A stretch of 51,858 nucleotides of DNA from an uncultured Parasphingopyxis sp. (GCA_905479515.1 CAJQMX010000005.1:1-51858), one strand, 5' to 3'; numbered from the stretch's first letter, positions 8,157-18,051 are shown. Numbers and translations: made by a program. Notes: generated by a model not told the origin, from the sequence alone.

Positions 8157-11036
8157 ATGCGTTCCTTGAAGCTGGCACTCTTGGCGCCGCTCGCCTTTCT
8201 CGCTTTTCCTGCTCAGGCACTGGATCATCATGAAGCGGCCCCTGTTGGCCCGCAGCCCAATGCAACCGTTGCCGATCTGGTCGATCAGGTCGAGATTCCT
8301 TTCGAACGCTTCACGCTCGACAATGGCCTGCGCGTTATCGTCCATGAAGACCGCAAGGCTCCTGTGGTCGCGGTTTCTGTCTGGTATCATATAGGTTCGC
8401 GGCATGAACCGGAGGGCCAGACGGGCTTTGCGCATCTGTTTGAACATCTGATGTTCAATGGTTCCGAGAATGCACCCGGCGATTTCTTCGAGCCGCTTCG
8501 TGAGATCGGGGCGACCGATTTCAACGGTACAACCTGGTATGACCGCACCAACTATTTCCAGACCGTGCCAACCCAGGGGCTTGAGCTTGCGCTCTATCTT
8601 GAGTCGGATCGGATGGGCCATCTGCTTGGTGCGGTGACCCAGGAAAAACTCGATAACCAACGCGGCGTTGTCCAGAATGAGAAGCGTCAGGGCGATAATC
8701 AGCCCTACGGACTTGTCGACTATGCGCAGATTGAGGCGCTATTTGGCGCGGATCATCCCTATGGCCATTCCACAATCGGATCGATGGCCGATCTTGATGC
8801 GGCCACCATGGAAGATGTGCAGGCATGGTTTGCCCGGCATTATGGTCCGAACAACGCAGTTCTGGTTCTGGCCGGCGATATCGACGCAGCGACAGCGCGA
8901 ACGATGGTCGAACGCTATTTTGGGGACATTCCGCGCGGGCCGGAAACCGAACAGGTCGATCCCGGTATTCCGACGCTGGAAGAGCGGCGCGAAATCGTCA
9001 TGCAGGACAATGTCGCGACTACCCGGCTATATCGAACTTGGCTCGTGCCCGGGCTGAATGATCCTGCGACCAGCGATCTGGATGTTGCGGCCAGTGTGTT
9101 CGGCGGACTGGCGAGCTCACGGCTCGACAACATTCTTGTGCGCGATGAGCAGACGGCGGTTTCGGTCACCGCTTTCGTGCAGGAATTCGAATATGTGAGC
9201 CTTTTTGAGGTGCAGGTTAATGTCGCGCCGTCGGCAGATGCCGATGCGGTGTCCGCGCGTCTTGATGCGCTGATTGCCGACTATATTGCGAATGGCCCGA
9301 CACAAGATGAGGTGAACCGGGTGGCGATGAGCGAGGTTTCCGGCCGGATTGCAGGGCTTGAACAGGTTGGCGGTTTTGGCGGCAAGGCCACGGTGCTTGC
9401 GACCGGCGAACTCTATTCGGGCGATCCGTCTTATTACCGAACGCGGCTGGAGCGTCTCGGCGCCGTGACGCCTGAAAGTGCGCGCGCGGCAATGCAGCAA
9501 TGGTTGACCCGGCCGGTTCTGGCGATGCGCGTCGATCCCGGCGAACGCACCGCTTATGAGGAAGCCTCGTCCGTTGGCGGTGCACGGACTGGCGGTCTCT
9601 CCAGCCCGGCTTTCTATCTGCAGCCCGGTGAGGAAGCAGCGGCGCCCGTTGCAGAGACCACCACCGATATGGGTACGCGCAACGTGCCCCGTCCGGAGGT
9701 CGGCGAAATTGACGATCTTGATTTTCCGGAGGTGGAGCGGGCGACCCTGTCGAATGGGGTTGAGGTGCGCTTTGTGCAGCGAACCGCCGTGCCGACACTG
9801 CTGACTTTGCTCAGCTTCGATGCAGGGAATGCCGCTGATCGTGCGGACCAGCTTGGAACACAGGTTTTGATGCTGTCGCTGATGTCGGAAGGCACGACCA
9901 CGCTCAATTCAGTGCAGATTGCCGAAGCGCAGGAAAGGCTCGGCGCGTCGCTGAGCACGGGTGCCAGCCTTGACCGGACGACGCTGGGTATTTTTGCCCT
10001 CGCCGCCAATTACGAGCCATCACTGGATCTGTTGCAGGATGTGGTGCGTAATCCGGCCTTCGCACCATCCGAGATAGAGCGCATCCGGGCGGCACAGCTA
10101 TCGTCTATTACGACCGAGCGCACAACGCCGGGTAGCCTAGCGAGCCTCAATCTATGGCCTGTGCTTTTTGGCGAGTCCCATCCTTATGGCCGGCCGACCA
10201 GCGGCCTCGGCACGCCCGCTTCGGTGGCCGCGATCACGCGGGACGATCTTCTGGATTTCCATCGTAGCTGGATCAGGCCTGACAAGTTGACCATCCTGGT
10301 TGTCGGCGATTCGACGCTGGCAGAGGTCGTGGCGGCGCTGGAACCCCGATTCGGGGACTGGACCGCCGAAGGGGAGGCGGGCAGCAAGTCCATGGATGCC
10401 CCGATCCCGACTGCCAATCCGCGGATCATCCTGGTTGATCGACCGAATTCGCCGCAATCCTTTATCTATGGCGGGCAGGTTACGGATCTTGTTGGCACTG
10501 ATGAAATTCTGCCGCTGCTGACGGTGAATGAAGCGCTGGGCGGCGGCTTTCTGTCGCGCCTCAATATGGAATTGCGGGAAGTGCGCGGCTGGTCATATGG
10601 CGTGCGCGGATCGGTGAACCGGTACGCCGGTCCTGTCAGCTATACGATCGCAGCACCGGTGCAGGCGGATAGAACCGGCGAATCCATCACCGCCATGCAG
10701 GAACAGATCAATGCATTCCTGACGAGTGACGGGATGCGGCCCGAAGAGTTTAGCCGTGCAATTTCCGGCAGCATCCGCAGCCTGGCGGGCCGATTTGAAA
10801 CTTCGGGCGGGGTGATTGGCGGCATGTCGAACAATCTGCTCTACGGGCGGTCGGACGATTATTATGACGATATCGCCGCAATGTACCGCTCGTTCGACAG
10901 GGAGCAGCTTGACGCTACGGCGCGTTCCGCCATCGACCCTTCGGCATTTACCTGGGTGGTAGTGGGTGATGCCGATCAGGTTCGGGAACAGCTTGACGCA
11001 CTGGGCTTGCCTGTGGAAACAGTCGCAAGCGAATAA
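8157..11036 (+). CDS. Exported M16 (pitrilysin/insulinase) zinc peptidase, two-domain
   Basis: 959 residues with a Sec signal peptide (residues 1-22, ending AQA-L), so it acts in the periplasm. The first M16 unit carries the inverted zinc motif HLFEH at residues 93-97, with a downstream glutamate in the region GVVQNEKRQ as third ligand. A second M16 unit begins near residue 525; its corresponding segment (LLTLLSFDAGNAADRAD) lacks HxxEH, so it is the inactive half that closes the substrate chamber. Such fused proteins degrade short peptides. ATG 8157 is preceded by GGGAG. The gene is divergent from clpB; the small gene at 11065 follows after 28 bases and may be cotranscribed. Confidence 0.93.
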   Translation: MRSLKLALLAPLAFLAFPAQALDHHEAAPVGPQPNATVADLVDQVEIPFERFTLDNGLRVIVHEDRKAPVVAVSVWYHIGSRHEPEGQTGFAHLFEHLMFNGSENAPGDFFEPLREIGATDFNGTTWYDRTNYFQTVPTQGLELALYLESDRMGHLLGAVTQEKLDNQRGVVQNEKRQGDNQPYGLVDYAQIEALFGADHPYGHSTIGSMADLDAATMEDVQAWFARHYGPNNAVLVLAGDIDAATARTMVERYFGDIPRGPETEQVDPGIPTLEERREIVMQDNVATTRLYRTWLVPGLNDPATSDLDVAASVFGGLASSRLDNILVRDEQTAVSVTAFVQEFEYVSLFEVQVNVAPSADADAVSARLDALIADYIANGPTQDEVNRVAMSEVSGRIAGLEQVGGFGGKATVLATGELYSGDPSYYRTRLERLGAVTPESARAAMQQWLTRPVLAMRVDPGERTAYEEASSVGGARTGGLSSPAFYLQPGEEAAAPVAETTTDMGTRNVPRPEVGEIDDLDFPEVERATLSNGVEVRFVQRTAVPTLLTLLSFDAGNAADRADQLGTQVLMLSLMSEGTTTLNSVQIAEAQERLGASLSTGASLDRTTLGIFALAANYEPSLDLLQDVVRNPAFAPSEIERIRAAQLSSITTERTTPGSLASLNLWPVLFGESHPYGRPTSGLGTPASVAAITRDDLLDFHRSWIRPDKLTILVVGDSTLAEVVAALEPRFGDWTAEGEAGSKSMDAPIPTANPRIILVDRPNSPQSFIYGGQVTDLVGTDEILPLLTVNEALGGGFLSRLNMELREVRGWSYGVRGSVNRYAGPVSYTIAAPVQADRTGESITAMQEQINAFLTSDGMRPEEFSRAISGSIRSLAGRFETSGGVIGGMSNNLLYGRSDDYYDDIAAMYRSFDREQLDATARSAIDPSAFTWVVVGDADQVREQLDALGLPVETVASE

Positions 11037-11064
11037 CTGACATAACTGTAAGGAAGGATTGAAT

Positions 11065-11367
11065 ATGACGGATGTAAGCGGAACCTGGGATGCTGTCGTA
11101 AACTCGCCAATGGGTGAGCAGAAATCGACAATGACGCTGAGCCAGGACGGCGACACGGTAACCGGCACAAATGCTGGCGCAACCGGTTCTGCCGAAGTTC
11201 AGGATGGCAAGGTCGATGGCGACACGTTGACCTGGAAAATGGACATCACCGTTCCAATGCCGATGACACTTGAAGGCACGGCGACTGTTGAAGGCGACAC
11301 GATGGCCGGCAATATCAAAGCTGGTGCTTTCGGTGAAATGCCGTTCACAGCCAAGAAAACCGGCTAG
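11065..11367 (+). CDS. Small conserved beta-rich protein of unknown function
   Basis: 100 residues from ATG 11065, chosen because AAGGAAGG ends about 8 bases upstream; a TTG at 11059 is too close to that site. There is no signal peptide. The sequence is a run of short amphipathic beta strands with Gly/Asp turns (VSGTWDAVV, KSTMTLSQDGDTVTG, GDTLTWKMDI, LEGTATVEGDTMAG), as in small lipocalin-like barrels. Similar stand-alone proteins occur in sphingomonads, in my recollection, but no activity is known to me. It follows the M16 peptidase closely and is convergent with purK. Confidence 0.72.
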   Translation: MTDVSGTWDAVVNSPMGEQKSTMTLSQDGDTVTGTNAGATGSAEVQDGKVDGDTLTWKMDITVPMPMTLEGTATVEGDTMAGNIKAGAFGEMPFTAKKTG

Positions 11368-11389
11368 CAGCGACCGGCTTGTCGCGGCT

Positions 11390-12469
11390 TTAGAAAAGCT
11401 GCGTGACATGCCCCATTTTACGGCCCGGGCGTGCTTCCCCCTTTCCATAAAGGTGGAGGTGCGCCCGGTCTTTTTTGAGCCAGGCGAGCCAGTCATTGGC
11501 CTCCGGGCCGATCAAATTGTGCATCTCGATGCGCTGGGCCGTCAGCCCGGTATCGCCAAGCGGCAGGCCGCAAATTGCGCGCATATGGTTTTCGAATTGT
11601 GAGGTCGTGGAACCCTCAATCGTCCAATGGCCGCTATTGTGGACGCGCGGGGCCATCTCGTTGAAGATTGGCCCTGCGGCGCTGGCGAAAAATTCGAAAG
11701 TCAGCACGCCGACATAGTCGAGCGCCTCGGCAACCTTCCGGGCCAGATCACCGGCAGGCGCCTTTTGCTCTGCGATAATACCGGTTCCAGGCGCTATGGA
11801 CTGGGCCAATATGCCATCGACATGGCGATTATCGGGGGCGTCCCAAATCTGTGTCGCGCCATCTTGCGCGCGCGCCATCAGGATCGAAAATTCCTTTTCG
11901 AAACCCACAAAGGATTCAAGCACGGAGGGCTGCTCGCCAATCTCTGCCCATGCTGCGGCCGGATCGGTATCGGGCGTGATGCGGACCTGGCCCTTGCCGT
12001 CATAGCCAAACCGCCTGGTCTTCAGGATGGCGGGGCTGCCAAGCGCGCCCAGCGCGGTTTTCAGATCATCAAGCGAGGAAACCGCACGATAGCCAGCCGG
12101 GGTTCCACCATGGCTGACAATATAATCCTTTTCGGAGAGCCGGTCCTGCGCAAGCTCCAGCGCATCGACATTCGGGTGCAGCGGCACATGGGCGGCAAGG
12201 GCGCGCAGCGGGGCTGCCGGTATATTCTCAAACTCATAGGTAACGACATCAACGCTCTTGGCGAAGGCAAGCAGGGCCGCCTCGTCGTCATAAGCGCCCC
12301 GGATATGGCGCGCGGCCACATCACCGGCACAGGGCCGCTCTTCGGGCGCATATATATGGCAATGATAGCCGAGCTGAGCCGCCGCCATGCTCAGCATCCT
12401 GCCGAGCTGGCCGCCGCCGATAATGCCGATCGTCGAGCCGGGGGGAAGCGGCTGCGAAGCCGTGGTCAT
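11390..12469 (-). CDS. purK: N5-carboxyaminoimidazole ribonucleotide synthase PurK
   Basis: 359 residues, ATP-grasp fold. The N-terminus has the nucleotide-binding loop [14 protein letters not shown]; the middle has ATP-grasp motifs ([29 protein letters not shown]), and the C-terminal part has [24 protein letters not shown], the metal-binding signature. It carboxylates aminoimidazole ribonucleotide with ATP and bicarbonate in purine synthesis; the product goes to PurE. ATG 12469 overlaps the purE stop codon by four bases (ATGA), indicating translational coupling in the order purE-purK. Confidence 0.97.
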   Translation of the reverse strand: MTTASQPLPPGSTIGIIGGGQLGRMLSMAAAQLGYHCHIYAPEERPCAGDVAARHIRGAYDDEAALLAFAKSVDVVTYEFENIPAAPLRALAAHVPLHPNVDALELAQDRLSEKDYIVSHGGTPAGYRAVSSLDDLKTALGALGSPAILKTRRFGYDGKGQVRITPDTDPAAAWAEIGEQPSVLESFVGFEKEFSILMARAQDGATQIWDAPDNRHVDGILAQSIAPGTGIIAEQKAPAGDLARKVAEALDYVGVLTFEFFASAAGPIFNEMAPRVHNSGHWTIEGSTTSQFENHMRAICGLPLGDTGLTAQRIEMHNLIGPEANDWLAWLKKDRAHLHLYGKGEARPGRKMGHVTQLF

Positions 12470-12954
12470 GATGTCGGGTCTTCGCCGACCGCTTCCGTCT
12501 GCGCCTGCCGCCATGCGTCCAGCCGCTCCGCCACGGCCTCATCATGGGTCGCGATAATTGCTGCAGCAAGAAGTGCAGCATTTTTTGCCCCGGCAACGCC
12601 GATCGCCAATGTGCCCACGGGAATGCCTGCGGGCATTTGTGCGATGGAAAGCAGGCTATCCATGCCCTTGAGCGCTTTGGACTCAACCGGCACGCCAAGC
12701 ACCGGAAGCCGGGTCATGGAAGCGACCATGCCGGGCAGATGCGCCGCACCGCCGGCCCCAGCGATTATTGTTTTGAGGCCGCGATCGACCGCACCTTTGG
12801 CATAGGCACAAAGGCGGTCTGGCGTCCGGTGGGCGGAGACAACCTTGCACTCATGCGCGATGCCCAGTTCACTCAGAATCTCTGCGCCATGGCGCATCGT
12901 TTCCCAGTCAGAGCTGCTGCCCATGATGATGCCGATAAGCGGGGTGTCGGTCAT
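12466..12954 (-). CDS. purE: N5-carboxyaminoimidazole ribonucleotide mutase PurE (class I)
   Basis: 162 residues, a normal class I PurE. Diagnostic motifs are [13 protein letters not shown] at the N-terminus, the [10 protein letters not shown] segment with the catalytic histidine, and [13 protein letters not shown]. It converts N5-CAIR to CAIR; the presence of purK next to it supports the two-step bacterial route rather than the class II enzyme. It is the first gene of the purE-purK pair. Two hairpins lie in the gap between gpmA and this gene. Confidence 0.98.
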   Translation of the reverse strand: MTDTPLIGIIMGSSSDWETMRHGAEILSELGIAHECKVVSAHRTPDRLCAYAKGAVDRGLKTIIAGAGGAAHLPGMVASMTRLPVLGVPVESKALKGMDSLLSIAQMPAGIPVGTLAIGVAGAKNAALLAAAIIATHDEAVAERLDAWRQAQTEAVGEDPTS

Positions 12955-12970
12955 GCTTCATTCTGCCCGT

Positions 12971-13010
12971 TGCGCCCCTGTTCGGGGCTAGAAGAAGCGG
13001 TTTCTTCTAG
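12971..13010. other. Two adjacent hairpins between gpmA and purE
   Basis: A GCCCC/GGGGC hairpin (about 12974-12988) lies directly beside a perfect 9-bp inverted repeat, CTAGAAGAA (12988-12996) and TTCTTCTAG (13002-13010), with a 5-base loop. Neither is followed by a T run on either strand. They could terminate gpmA transcripts in a Rho-dependent way, protect the 3' end, or act in the purE leader. The function is unproven. Confidence 0.4.
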
Positions 13011-13046
13011 TGCGAAGCGTGGCCGCGCGCAATGGCTTGGCCGTGC

Positions 13047-13733
13047 CTAACGTTCGGACAGATAATAGCGGTCATTGGCGCTCAGATCGTCGGCCAGATC
13101 ATAGATGATCGGCTGGCCTGTCGGAATCTCCAGCCCGGTGATCTCGTCATCCGGGATTTGCGAGAGATGCTTGACCAATGCCCGCAATGAATTTCCATGG
13201 GCGGAAATCAATACGCGCTGCCCAGCCTTGAGCGCGGGCACGATCCGTTCTTCCCAATAAGGCAGCACGCGCTCGATCGTGTCTTTCAGGCTTTCGCTCT
13301 TGGGCACGGTTACACCTGCATAGCGCCGATCCCCGCTCAGATCATACTCGCTGCCATCTTCCATCGGCGGCGGCGGCGTATCGAAGCTGCGGCGCCAGAT
13401 ATGAACCTGCTCATCGCCATGCTTGTCCCGCGTTTCCTGCTTGTTGAGCCCGGTAAGCCCGCCATAATGACGCTCATTCAAATGCCAGTTTTTCTCAACC
13501 GGAAGCCAGAGCCGGTCCATCTGTTCCAGCGCAAGATTGAGCGTGCGGATCGCGCGGGTCTGAACGCTGGTGAAGCACAGATCATGATCGATGCCCTTTT
13601 CGCGCATCAGCACCCCGGCGGCCTTGGCTTCGGCAACCCCTTTTTCGGTCAGATCGACATCCCACCAACCGGTGAACCGGTTTTCGAGATTCCATTGGGA
13701 CTGTCCGTGCCGGATGAGGACGAGCTGGGGCAT
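13047..13733 (-). CDS. gpmA: 2,3-bisphosphoglycerate-dependent phosphoglycerate mutase
   Basis: 228 residues, as usual for the dPGM family. The N-terminus [15 protein letters not shown] contains the catalytic RHG motif with the phosphorylated histidine; [14 protein letters not shown] and the distal HGNSLR with the second catalytic histidine are present. It interconverts 3- and 2-phosphoglycerate in glycolysis and gluconeogenesis. The ATG at 13733 is preceded by AGGAG at nine bases, which rules out a much longer upstream reading. It is divergent from the dienelactone hydrolase gene. Confidence 0.97.
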   Translation of the reverse strand: MPQLVLIRHGQSQWNLENRFTGWWDVDLTEKGVAEAKAAGVLMREKGIDHDLCFTSVQTRAIRTLNLALEQMDRLWLPVEKNWHLNERHYGGLTGLNKQETRDKHGDEQVHIWRRSFDTPPPPMEDGSEYDLSGDRRYAGVTVPKSESLKDTIERVLPYWEERIVPALKAGQRVLISAHGNSLRALVKHLSQIPDDEITGLEIPTGQPIIYDLADDLSANDRYYLSER

Positions 13734-13828
13734 GGGGGTATAACTCCTGTAGCGATTGGCGCTTTCCTTAACGCGCCTGCGCCGCGATACAATGGGGTGA
13801 ACAGGAATCGCAACGAAGGAACCTGCCA

Positions 13829-14551
13829 ATGGCGATCGAACGCAGTGTAATTCTCTATGATGGCCCCGGCGGACCGTTTGAAGGCCTAGCTGTGCGCGAT
13901 ACCGACTGGAGCGGCCCGCGCCCCGGGGTGATGCTGGTGCCCAATGTTCTGGGGCCAAAGGAAATGGATTTTGCCAATGCCGAGCGGCTGGCGGAGCTTG
14001 GCTATGCGGCATTTGTTGCCGATGTGTATGGCCAGGGCAATCGCGCGACGCGCGCCGATGAAGACCCTCCCCGGTTCATGAATGCGCTGAACGCCGATCG
14101 TGAACTTCTCAGAGATCGGCTGCTTGCTTCTTTAGCTACGCTCAAAAGCCTCGATACGGTCGATCAGGCAAAGACTGCGGCCACCGGCTATTGCTTTGGC
14201 GGCAAATGCGTTCTCGATCTCGTGCGGTGCGGAGCGGACATATTGGGCGTGGTCAGCTTTCACGGCGTTTATGAGCCCACACCCTTTCCCAATGTCGATG
14301 CGATGACGGCCAAGGTGCTGGTCTGTCACGGCTGGGACGATCCGCTGGCGCCGCCGGACGTCACCGTTGCGCTGGCACAGGAGCTCACGGCCGGCGGCGC
14401 AGACTGGCAGATCCATGCCCATGGCCTTACCGGCCATGGCTTTACCGATACGAGCGTGCCGAAATACCAAAACGGTTTCGGCTATCGTGAATTCACCGAC
14501 CGCCGCAGCTGGCAAGCGATGCAGAATTTTCTGGCAGAGCTGTTCAGCTAG
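13829..14551 (+). CDS. Dienelactone hydrolase family protein
   Basis: 240 residues, alpha/beta hydrolase of the DLH type. The triad is visible: Cys122 in GYCFGG, Asp171 in [11 protein letters not shown] and His203 in TGHGFTD. The cysteine nucleophile sets the family apart from serine esterases. No aromatic-degradation genes are nearby, so a housekeeping hydrolase of unknown substrate is more likely than a chlorocatechol pathway enzyme. AAGGA precedes the ATG. Its TAG stop shares CTAG (14548-14551) with the convergent M14 peptidase gene. Confidence 0.9.
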   Translation: MAIERSVILYDGPGGPFEGLAVRDTDWSGPRPGVMLVPNVLGPKEMDFANAERLAELGYAAFVADVYGQGNRATRADEDPPRFMNALNADRELLRDRLLASLATLKSLDTVDQAKTAATGYCFGGKCVLDLVRCGADILGVVSFHGVYEPTPFPNVDAMTAKVLVCHGWDDPLAPPDVTVALAQELTAGGADWQIHAHGLTGHGFTDTSVPKYQNGFGYREFTDRRSWQAMQNFLAELFS

Positions 14552-15672
14552 GCGCGTAGATCGTCGACAATATCAAGGAGCGCCGAGAGGCAGGAGCGGC
14601 CGAGCAGCGAACAGCGTTCGGGCGACCAGCCGAAATCCGTATCGGGCAGTTCATCATTATCCTTGAACGGCATTTCCAAGGTCATCGCCACGCAATCAAA
14701 ACGTTCGGCGACCTGATTGGTGGACATGGAAAGATTGCCTTTGCGCGGCGGCGCGACCGGATAGCCGAGCTTGGTCTGAAAATCGGGCGATGCGCGCAGC
14801 AAGGCGGCCAGATAGGCGTCATATAATTGGCCCTGGCGTTCGGTCCAGCTGGGAATGCCTTCAAAGCCCGCTATGAAATTGCCCGGAATGGCCTCATCGC
14901 CATGCACATCCATCGCGAAATCCACGCCGGTCTTGTCCATATGGTTGCGCACCCAGAGAACTTCGGGGCTCTTTTCCGGTGTTGGTGTATGCCATTCGCG
15001 GTTCAGGTTCGTACCAACCGCATTGGTCCGCAAATGGCCGCGCGCCGATCCGTCGGGATTCATATTGGGGACGATGTGGAAGGTCGCCTTTTCGCGCAGG
15101 ACGCGGGCAACCGGATCGCTGAGATCGGTCAGCCGGTCGAGCGCACCCTCCATCCACCATTCGGCCATCGTTTCACCCGGATGCTGGCGGGCATAGAGCC
15201 AGACGGATAATTCGCCTGTACCGATCGCAAAATAATCAAGCTCCCGGCCATCGAGCGTCTGACCGAGCGAGGCATGGCTGACGCCTTCGCGGCTCGCAAT
15301 CTCGGCCACCAAGTCATGATGGCGTTCCATCGTATAGGGCGCGAAATAGGCGAACCACAGGCTGTCCGCCTGGGCGCTGTGACGGATCGTCAGCTTGCCA
15401 TCGGTATAGTCCGAATCGGCCAGATACCAGCTTTCGCGGTCGGCAGAGACGCGGGCCTGATACTTCTCCCAACCCTGCGGATAGGCGCTGTCACCGGCAT
15501 TGGTGATAGTGAGGGTCAGGTCCTTGCCCGTGCAGCCGGTTACCCGGAAATAGAACCACTGATAGAAATCGGACTGGTGATCCTTGACGATTTCCAGAGC
15601 CGCGCTGCTGCTGGAGGTTGAAAGAACTGCGATATTGCCGCCATCAAAGGCGCTGGTGATGCTGAGTGTCAT
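14548..15672 (-). CDS. M14 zinc carboxypeptidase, cytosolic carboxypeptidase (Nna1/AGBL) type
   Basis: 374 residues without a signal peptide. The N-terminal ~120 residues form the beta-sandwich domain typical of the M14D group (FYFRVTGCTGKDLTLTITNA). The catalytic domain has zinc ligands His and Glu in RQHPGETMAEW, the third His in DVHGDE, substrate Arg in NLNREW and the catalytic Glu in TLEMPF. Eukaryotic relatives trim polyglutamate from tubulin; the bacterial role is unknown. The start codon overlaps the stop of the upstream DUF4136 lipoprotein gene by four bases (15669-15672), so the two are translated together. Confidence 0.92.
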   Translation of the reverse strand: MTLSITSAFDGGNIAVLSTSSSSAALEIVKDHQSDFYQWFYFRVTGCTGKDLTLTITNAGDSAYPQGWEKYQARVSADRESWYLADSDYTDGKLTIRHSAQADSLWFAYFAPYTMERHHDLVAEIASREGVSHASLGQTLDGRELDYFAIGTGELSVWLYARQHPGETMAEWWMEGALDRLTDLSDPVARVLREKATFHIVPNMNPDGSARGHLRTNAVGTNLNREWHTPTPEKSPEVLWVRNHMDKTGVDFAMDVHGDEAIPGNFIAGFEGIPSWTERQGQLYDAYLAALLRASPDFQTKLGYPVAPPRKGNLSMSTNQVAERFDCVAMTLEMPFKDNDELPDTDFGWSPERCSLLGRSCLSALLDIVDDLRA

Positions 15673-16262
15673 TCGACGGTAATAGTCTGGCCCGACTCAC
15701 CTGGGAAGTCTTGAAACAGGGCGGCTGCAAGCGCTTCGACGATCGCGACAGGGTTTTCGGCGCCTGGTTCGGTGGCCCGCGTCGCCGTGCCTTCCCACAT
15801 CACAGTGCCTTCAGAGCGTCGTTTGAGCGCAACCGAAAGCCGGGTGACGATCACTTCGCCGCCGGGCGATCCGCCGATACCGAAACTGGTGCCCAGGCCA
15901 ACGCCGGTACTGCGCCCAGACGTGCCTCCGCCGATACCGATACTGAAGGGTGAACGCTGCGCCGCTTCTTCGCGGGTCGTCCGCTCGACACCGACCACGG
16001 CGATCATCTCGGCCTCTTCCAGAGCGGCCTGGGTGAAGCCGATGCTCTCAAGCTGTTGAGCGACAACGATTTCATATTGCCGAAATTCGAGACTATTTTC
16101 CTGTGCGGGATCGGCAGGCTCCATGTTGATCGCCTGTGCCGGGATGATCTGACCGATATGGAAGCGCGTGACTTCGGTCCCACGCTGCGATGGCGTCGCG
16201 CAGGCCGCGACTAGGACAAGCGCCGCAAAGGCCGGCATGCGCATAATCGTCTTCTTCATCAT
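15669..16262 (-). CDS. DUF4136-type lipoprotein
   Basis: 197 residues from ATG 16262 (ATG 16259 adjacent); GGAGAG lies just upstream. The N-terminus is a lipoprotein signal with lipobox LVAAC-A, so the protein is anchored in the outer or inner membrane. A glycine-rich stretch in the middle (FSIGIGGGTSGRSTGVGLGTSFGIGG) separates two beta-rich halves; the ending RATEPGAENPVAIVEALAAALFQDFPG is characteristic of DUF4136. The function is unknown. It is translationally coupled to the M14 carboxypeptidase. Confidence 0.82.
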   Translation of the reverse strand: MMKKTIMRMPAFAALVLVAACATPSQRGTEVTRFHIGQIIPAQAINMEPADPAQENSLEFRQYEIVVAQQLESIGFTQAALEEAEMIAVVGVERTTREEAAQRSPFSIGIGGGTSGRSTGVGLGTSFGIGGSPGGEVIVTRLSVALKRRSEGTVMWEGTATRATEPGAENPVAIVEALAAALFQDFPGESGQTITVE

Positions 16263-16467
16263 CAACTCTCTCCATAAGGCGACCCATTGCCCTATCAACG
16301 ATTGTGACACGAAAAGGCTGCATAGGGGAGTCAGAAGGCAAAACCGGTGGCCTTAGCCACCCCGCCGAACCTTCGCTCCTTGGTTCCACATGCATATTGC
16401 GTCATCCTGCCAGCCTGCCCTAGGCTATGGCGCACCATCGTCTATTTCATGCTTGGGAATTTCCGTC

Positions 16468-18051
16468 TTGAACCTGAATTCAGCCCAGTCCCTCGCGGAA
16501 GACGCGAAACGCCATTTGTTCAGGGGCAAAGGCGCGCCTGCTGTTAAAGCGGCCAAGGACGCGCTGGCGATAAATCCGGCAACGCCCGATGCCTTGCTCG
16601 TGCTCGCTATGCTGGCCTGTTCGCAAAGAGAGTTTCAGCGCGCGCTGGACTTTGCCGATCAGGCAGAAGCAGGAAAGGGCGATCCCGGCTGGGTGAATGC
16701 TGTGCGGGGTCGGGCCTTTCATGAAATGTCCCGGTTTGCAGAAGCGCGCCGGGCCGCGCGCAAAGCCGCTGCCGCGCCGATCAATGATCCGGTCGTTGCC
16801 GATACAATCGGCGTGCTGCTGACCCGTACGGGCCTTCATGCGGAGGCTCCGGCCTATTTTGAACGCGCCTTCACAGCCGCGCCTGAGCGGGAGTCTTTCC
16901 TCTCCAACCTTGCAATTGCGCTGCAATTTGCCGGGCGGCTGGATGAATGCCGCGCCCGCTATCACGAACTGCTTGCCCGCAATCCCAATCATATGGCCGC
17001 CCGGCTCCAGCTTGTGCAGCTCGACAAGCAGACGCCTGAATCCAATATCGCCGGGGAACTGGAAGCGCTTATGGCCCGGCCCGGTCTGCCACCGCTGGAT
17101 TCCGTCCTTATCGGTCATGCGCTTGCAAAAACCTATGAGGACCTTGGTGAGTGGGACAGGTCTTTCGACGCGCTTGAACGCGGCAAGGCTGCTATGGCTG
17201 CGCGGTCGCAGTTCAGTCAGGCCAATCAGGCGCAGATATTCGAAGCGACGAAAGCGACCATAGCTGCGCATAGCCGGCAGGGCGGTGATGCGAGCGATGC
17301 GCCGATATTCGTCCTCGGCCTGCCACGCTCCGGTACGACGCTGGTCGAGCGGATTCTTGGCAGCCACAGTCAGATAGGTCTGGCAGGGGAGCTTCCCGAT
17401 TTCGGCCAATCCTTCAAAGCCGCAGCGCGGCCGCCGACAAACCGCGTTCTCGATCCGACGATCCTTGGCACCAGCAACAGCGTCGATCTCGCCAAGCTCG
17501 GTTCCCATTATCTTCACAGCGCCCGCGAAGCTGCCCCTGATGCGCCGCGCTTTATTGACAAGATGCCGCTCAACTTTTTCTACGTGCCGATGATCCTTGC
17601 TGCGCTGCCGCGTGCCCATGTCATCTGTCTGCGGCGTAACCCTGCAGATTCGGTACTCAGCATCATGCGCCAGCATTTTTCCGGTGAGAACAGCTATTAT
17701 AATTATGTCTACAAGCTGGATGACACGGCGATGACGGTGGCCGGGTTCAACCGGCTTGCCGACAGTTTCGCCGCTGAGCTTCCCGAAGATCGCTATCGCG
17801 AAATTGCCTATGAAGATATTGTCGCGGATCAGGAGACAGAAACGCGGGCGTTGCTCGATTTTTGCGACCTGCCTTTCGAGGAGGCCTGCCTAACCCCGGA
17901 GCGCAACGCCCAGCCCGTTGCGACAGCGAGTGCGATCCAGGTGCGCGCACCTGTCTACAAGACCAGCATCGCGCGTTGGAAGCGCTATGAGAAAGCGGGG
18001 CCCCGGATCATTACCGCGCTTGAAAAGCATGGATTGACGCTGGAAGAGTGA
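16468..18051 (+). CDS. TPR-containing sulfotransferase family protein
   Basis: 527 residues from TTG 16468, chosen because GGGA lies nine bases upstream and the protein begins at the first TPR; ATG 16390 would add 26 residues without a ribosome site. About eight TPR helix pairs fill residues 1-270. The sulfotransferase domain starts with FVLGLPRSGTTLVERIL, a complete 5'-phosphosulfate-binding loop (around residue 283), and includes ICLRRNPADSVLS for the 3'-phosphate. It probably transfers sulfate from PAPS to a peptide or glycan held by the TPRs; the acceptor is unknown. No PAPS synthesis genes are nearby. Unlike the protein at 2866-3906, its P-loop is canonical. Confidence 0.88.
   Translation: MNLNSAQSLAEDAKRHLFRGKGAPAVKAAKDALAINPATPDALLVLAMLACSQREFQRALDFADQAEAGKGDPGWVNAVRGRAFHEMSRFAEARRAARKAAAAPINDPVVADTIGVLLTRTGLHAEAPAYFERAFTAAPERESFLSNLAIALQFAGRLDECRARYHELLARNPNHMAARLQLVQLDKQTPESNIAGELEALMARPGLPPLDSVLIGHALAKTYEDLGEWDRSFDALERGKAAMAARSQFSQANQAQIFEATKATIAAHSRQGGDASDAPIFVLGLPRSGTTLVERILGSHSQIGLAGELPDFGQSFKAAARPPTNRVLDPTILGTSNSVDLAKLGSHYLHSAREAAPDAPRFIDKMPLNFFYVPMILAALPRAHVICLRRNPADSVLSIMRQHFSGENSYYNYVYKLDDTAMTVAGFNRLADSFAAELPEDRYREIAYEDIVADQETETRALLDFCDLPFEEACLTPERNAQPVATASAIQVRAPVYKTSIARWKRYEKAGPRIITALEKHGLTLEE

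Noticed and set aside
11627..12805. Long plus-strand ORF of 392 codons opposite purK and purE
   Set aside because: It is the antisense of two well-conserved genes, with no family-like motifs and unusual Arg/Gly/His composition; a high-GC shadow.
13734..14012. N-terminal extension of gpmA by 93 residues
   Set aside because: The extension covers the divergent dienelactone hydrolase gene and lacks family similarity; ATG 13733 has AGGAG and the canonical N-terminus.
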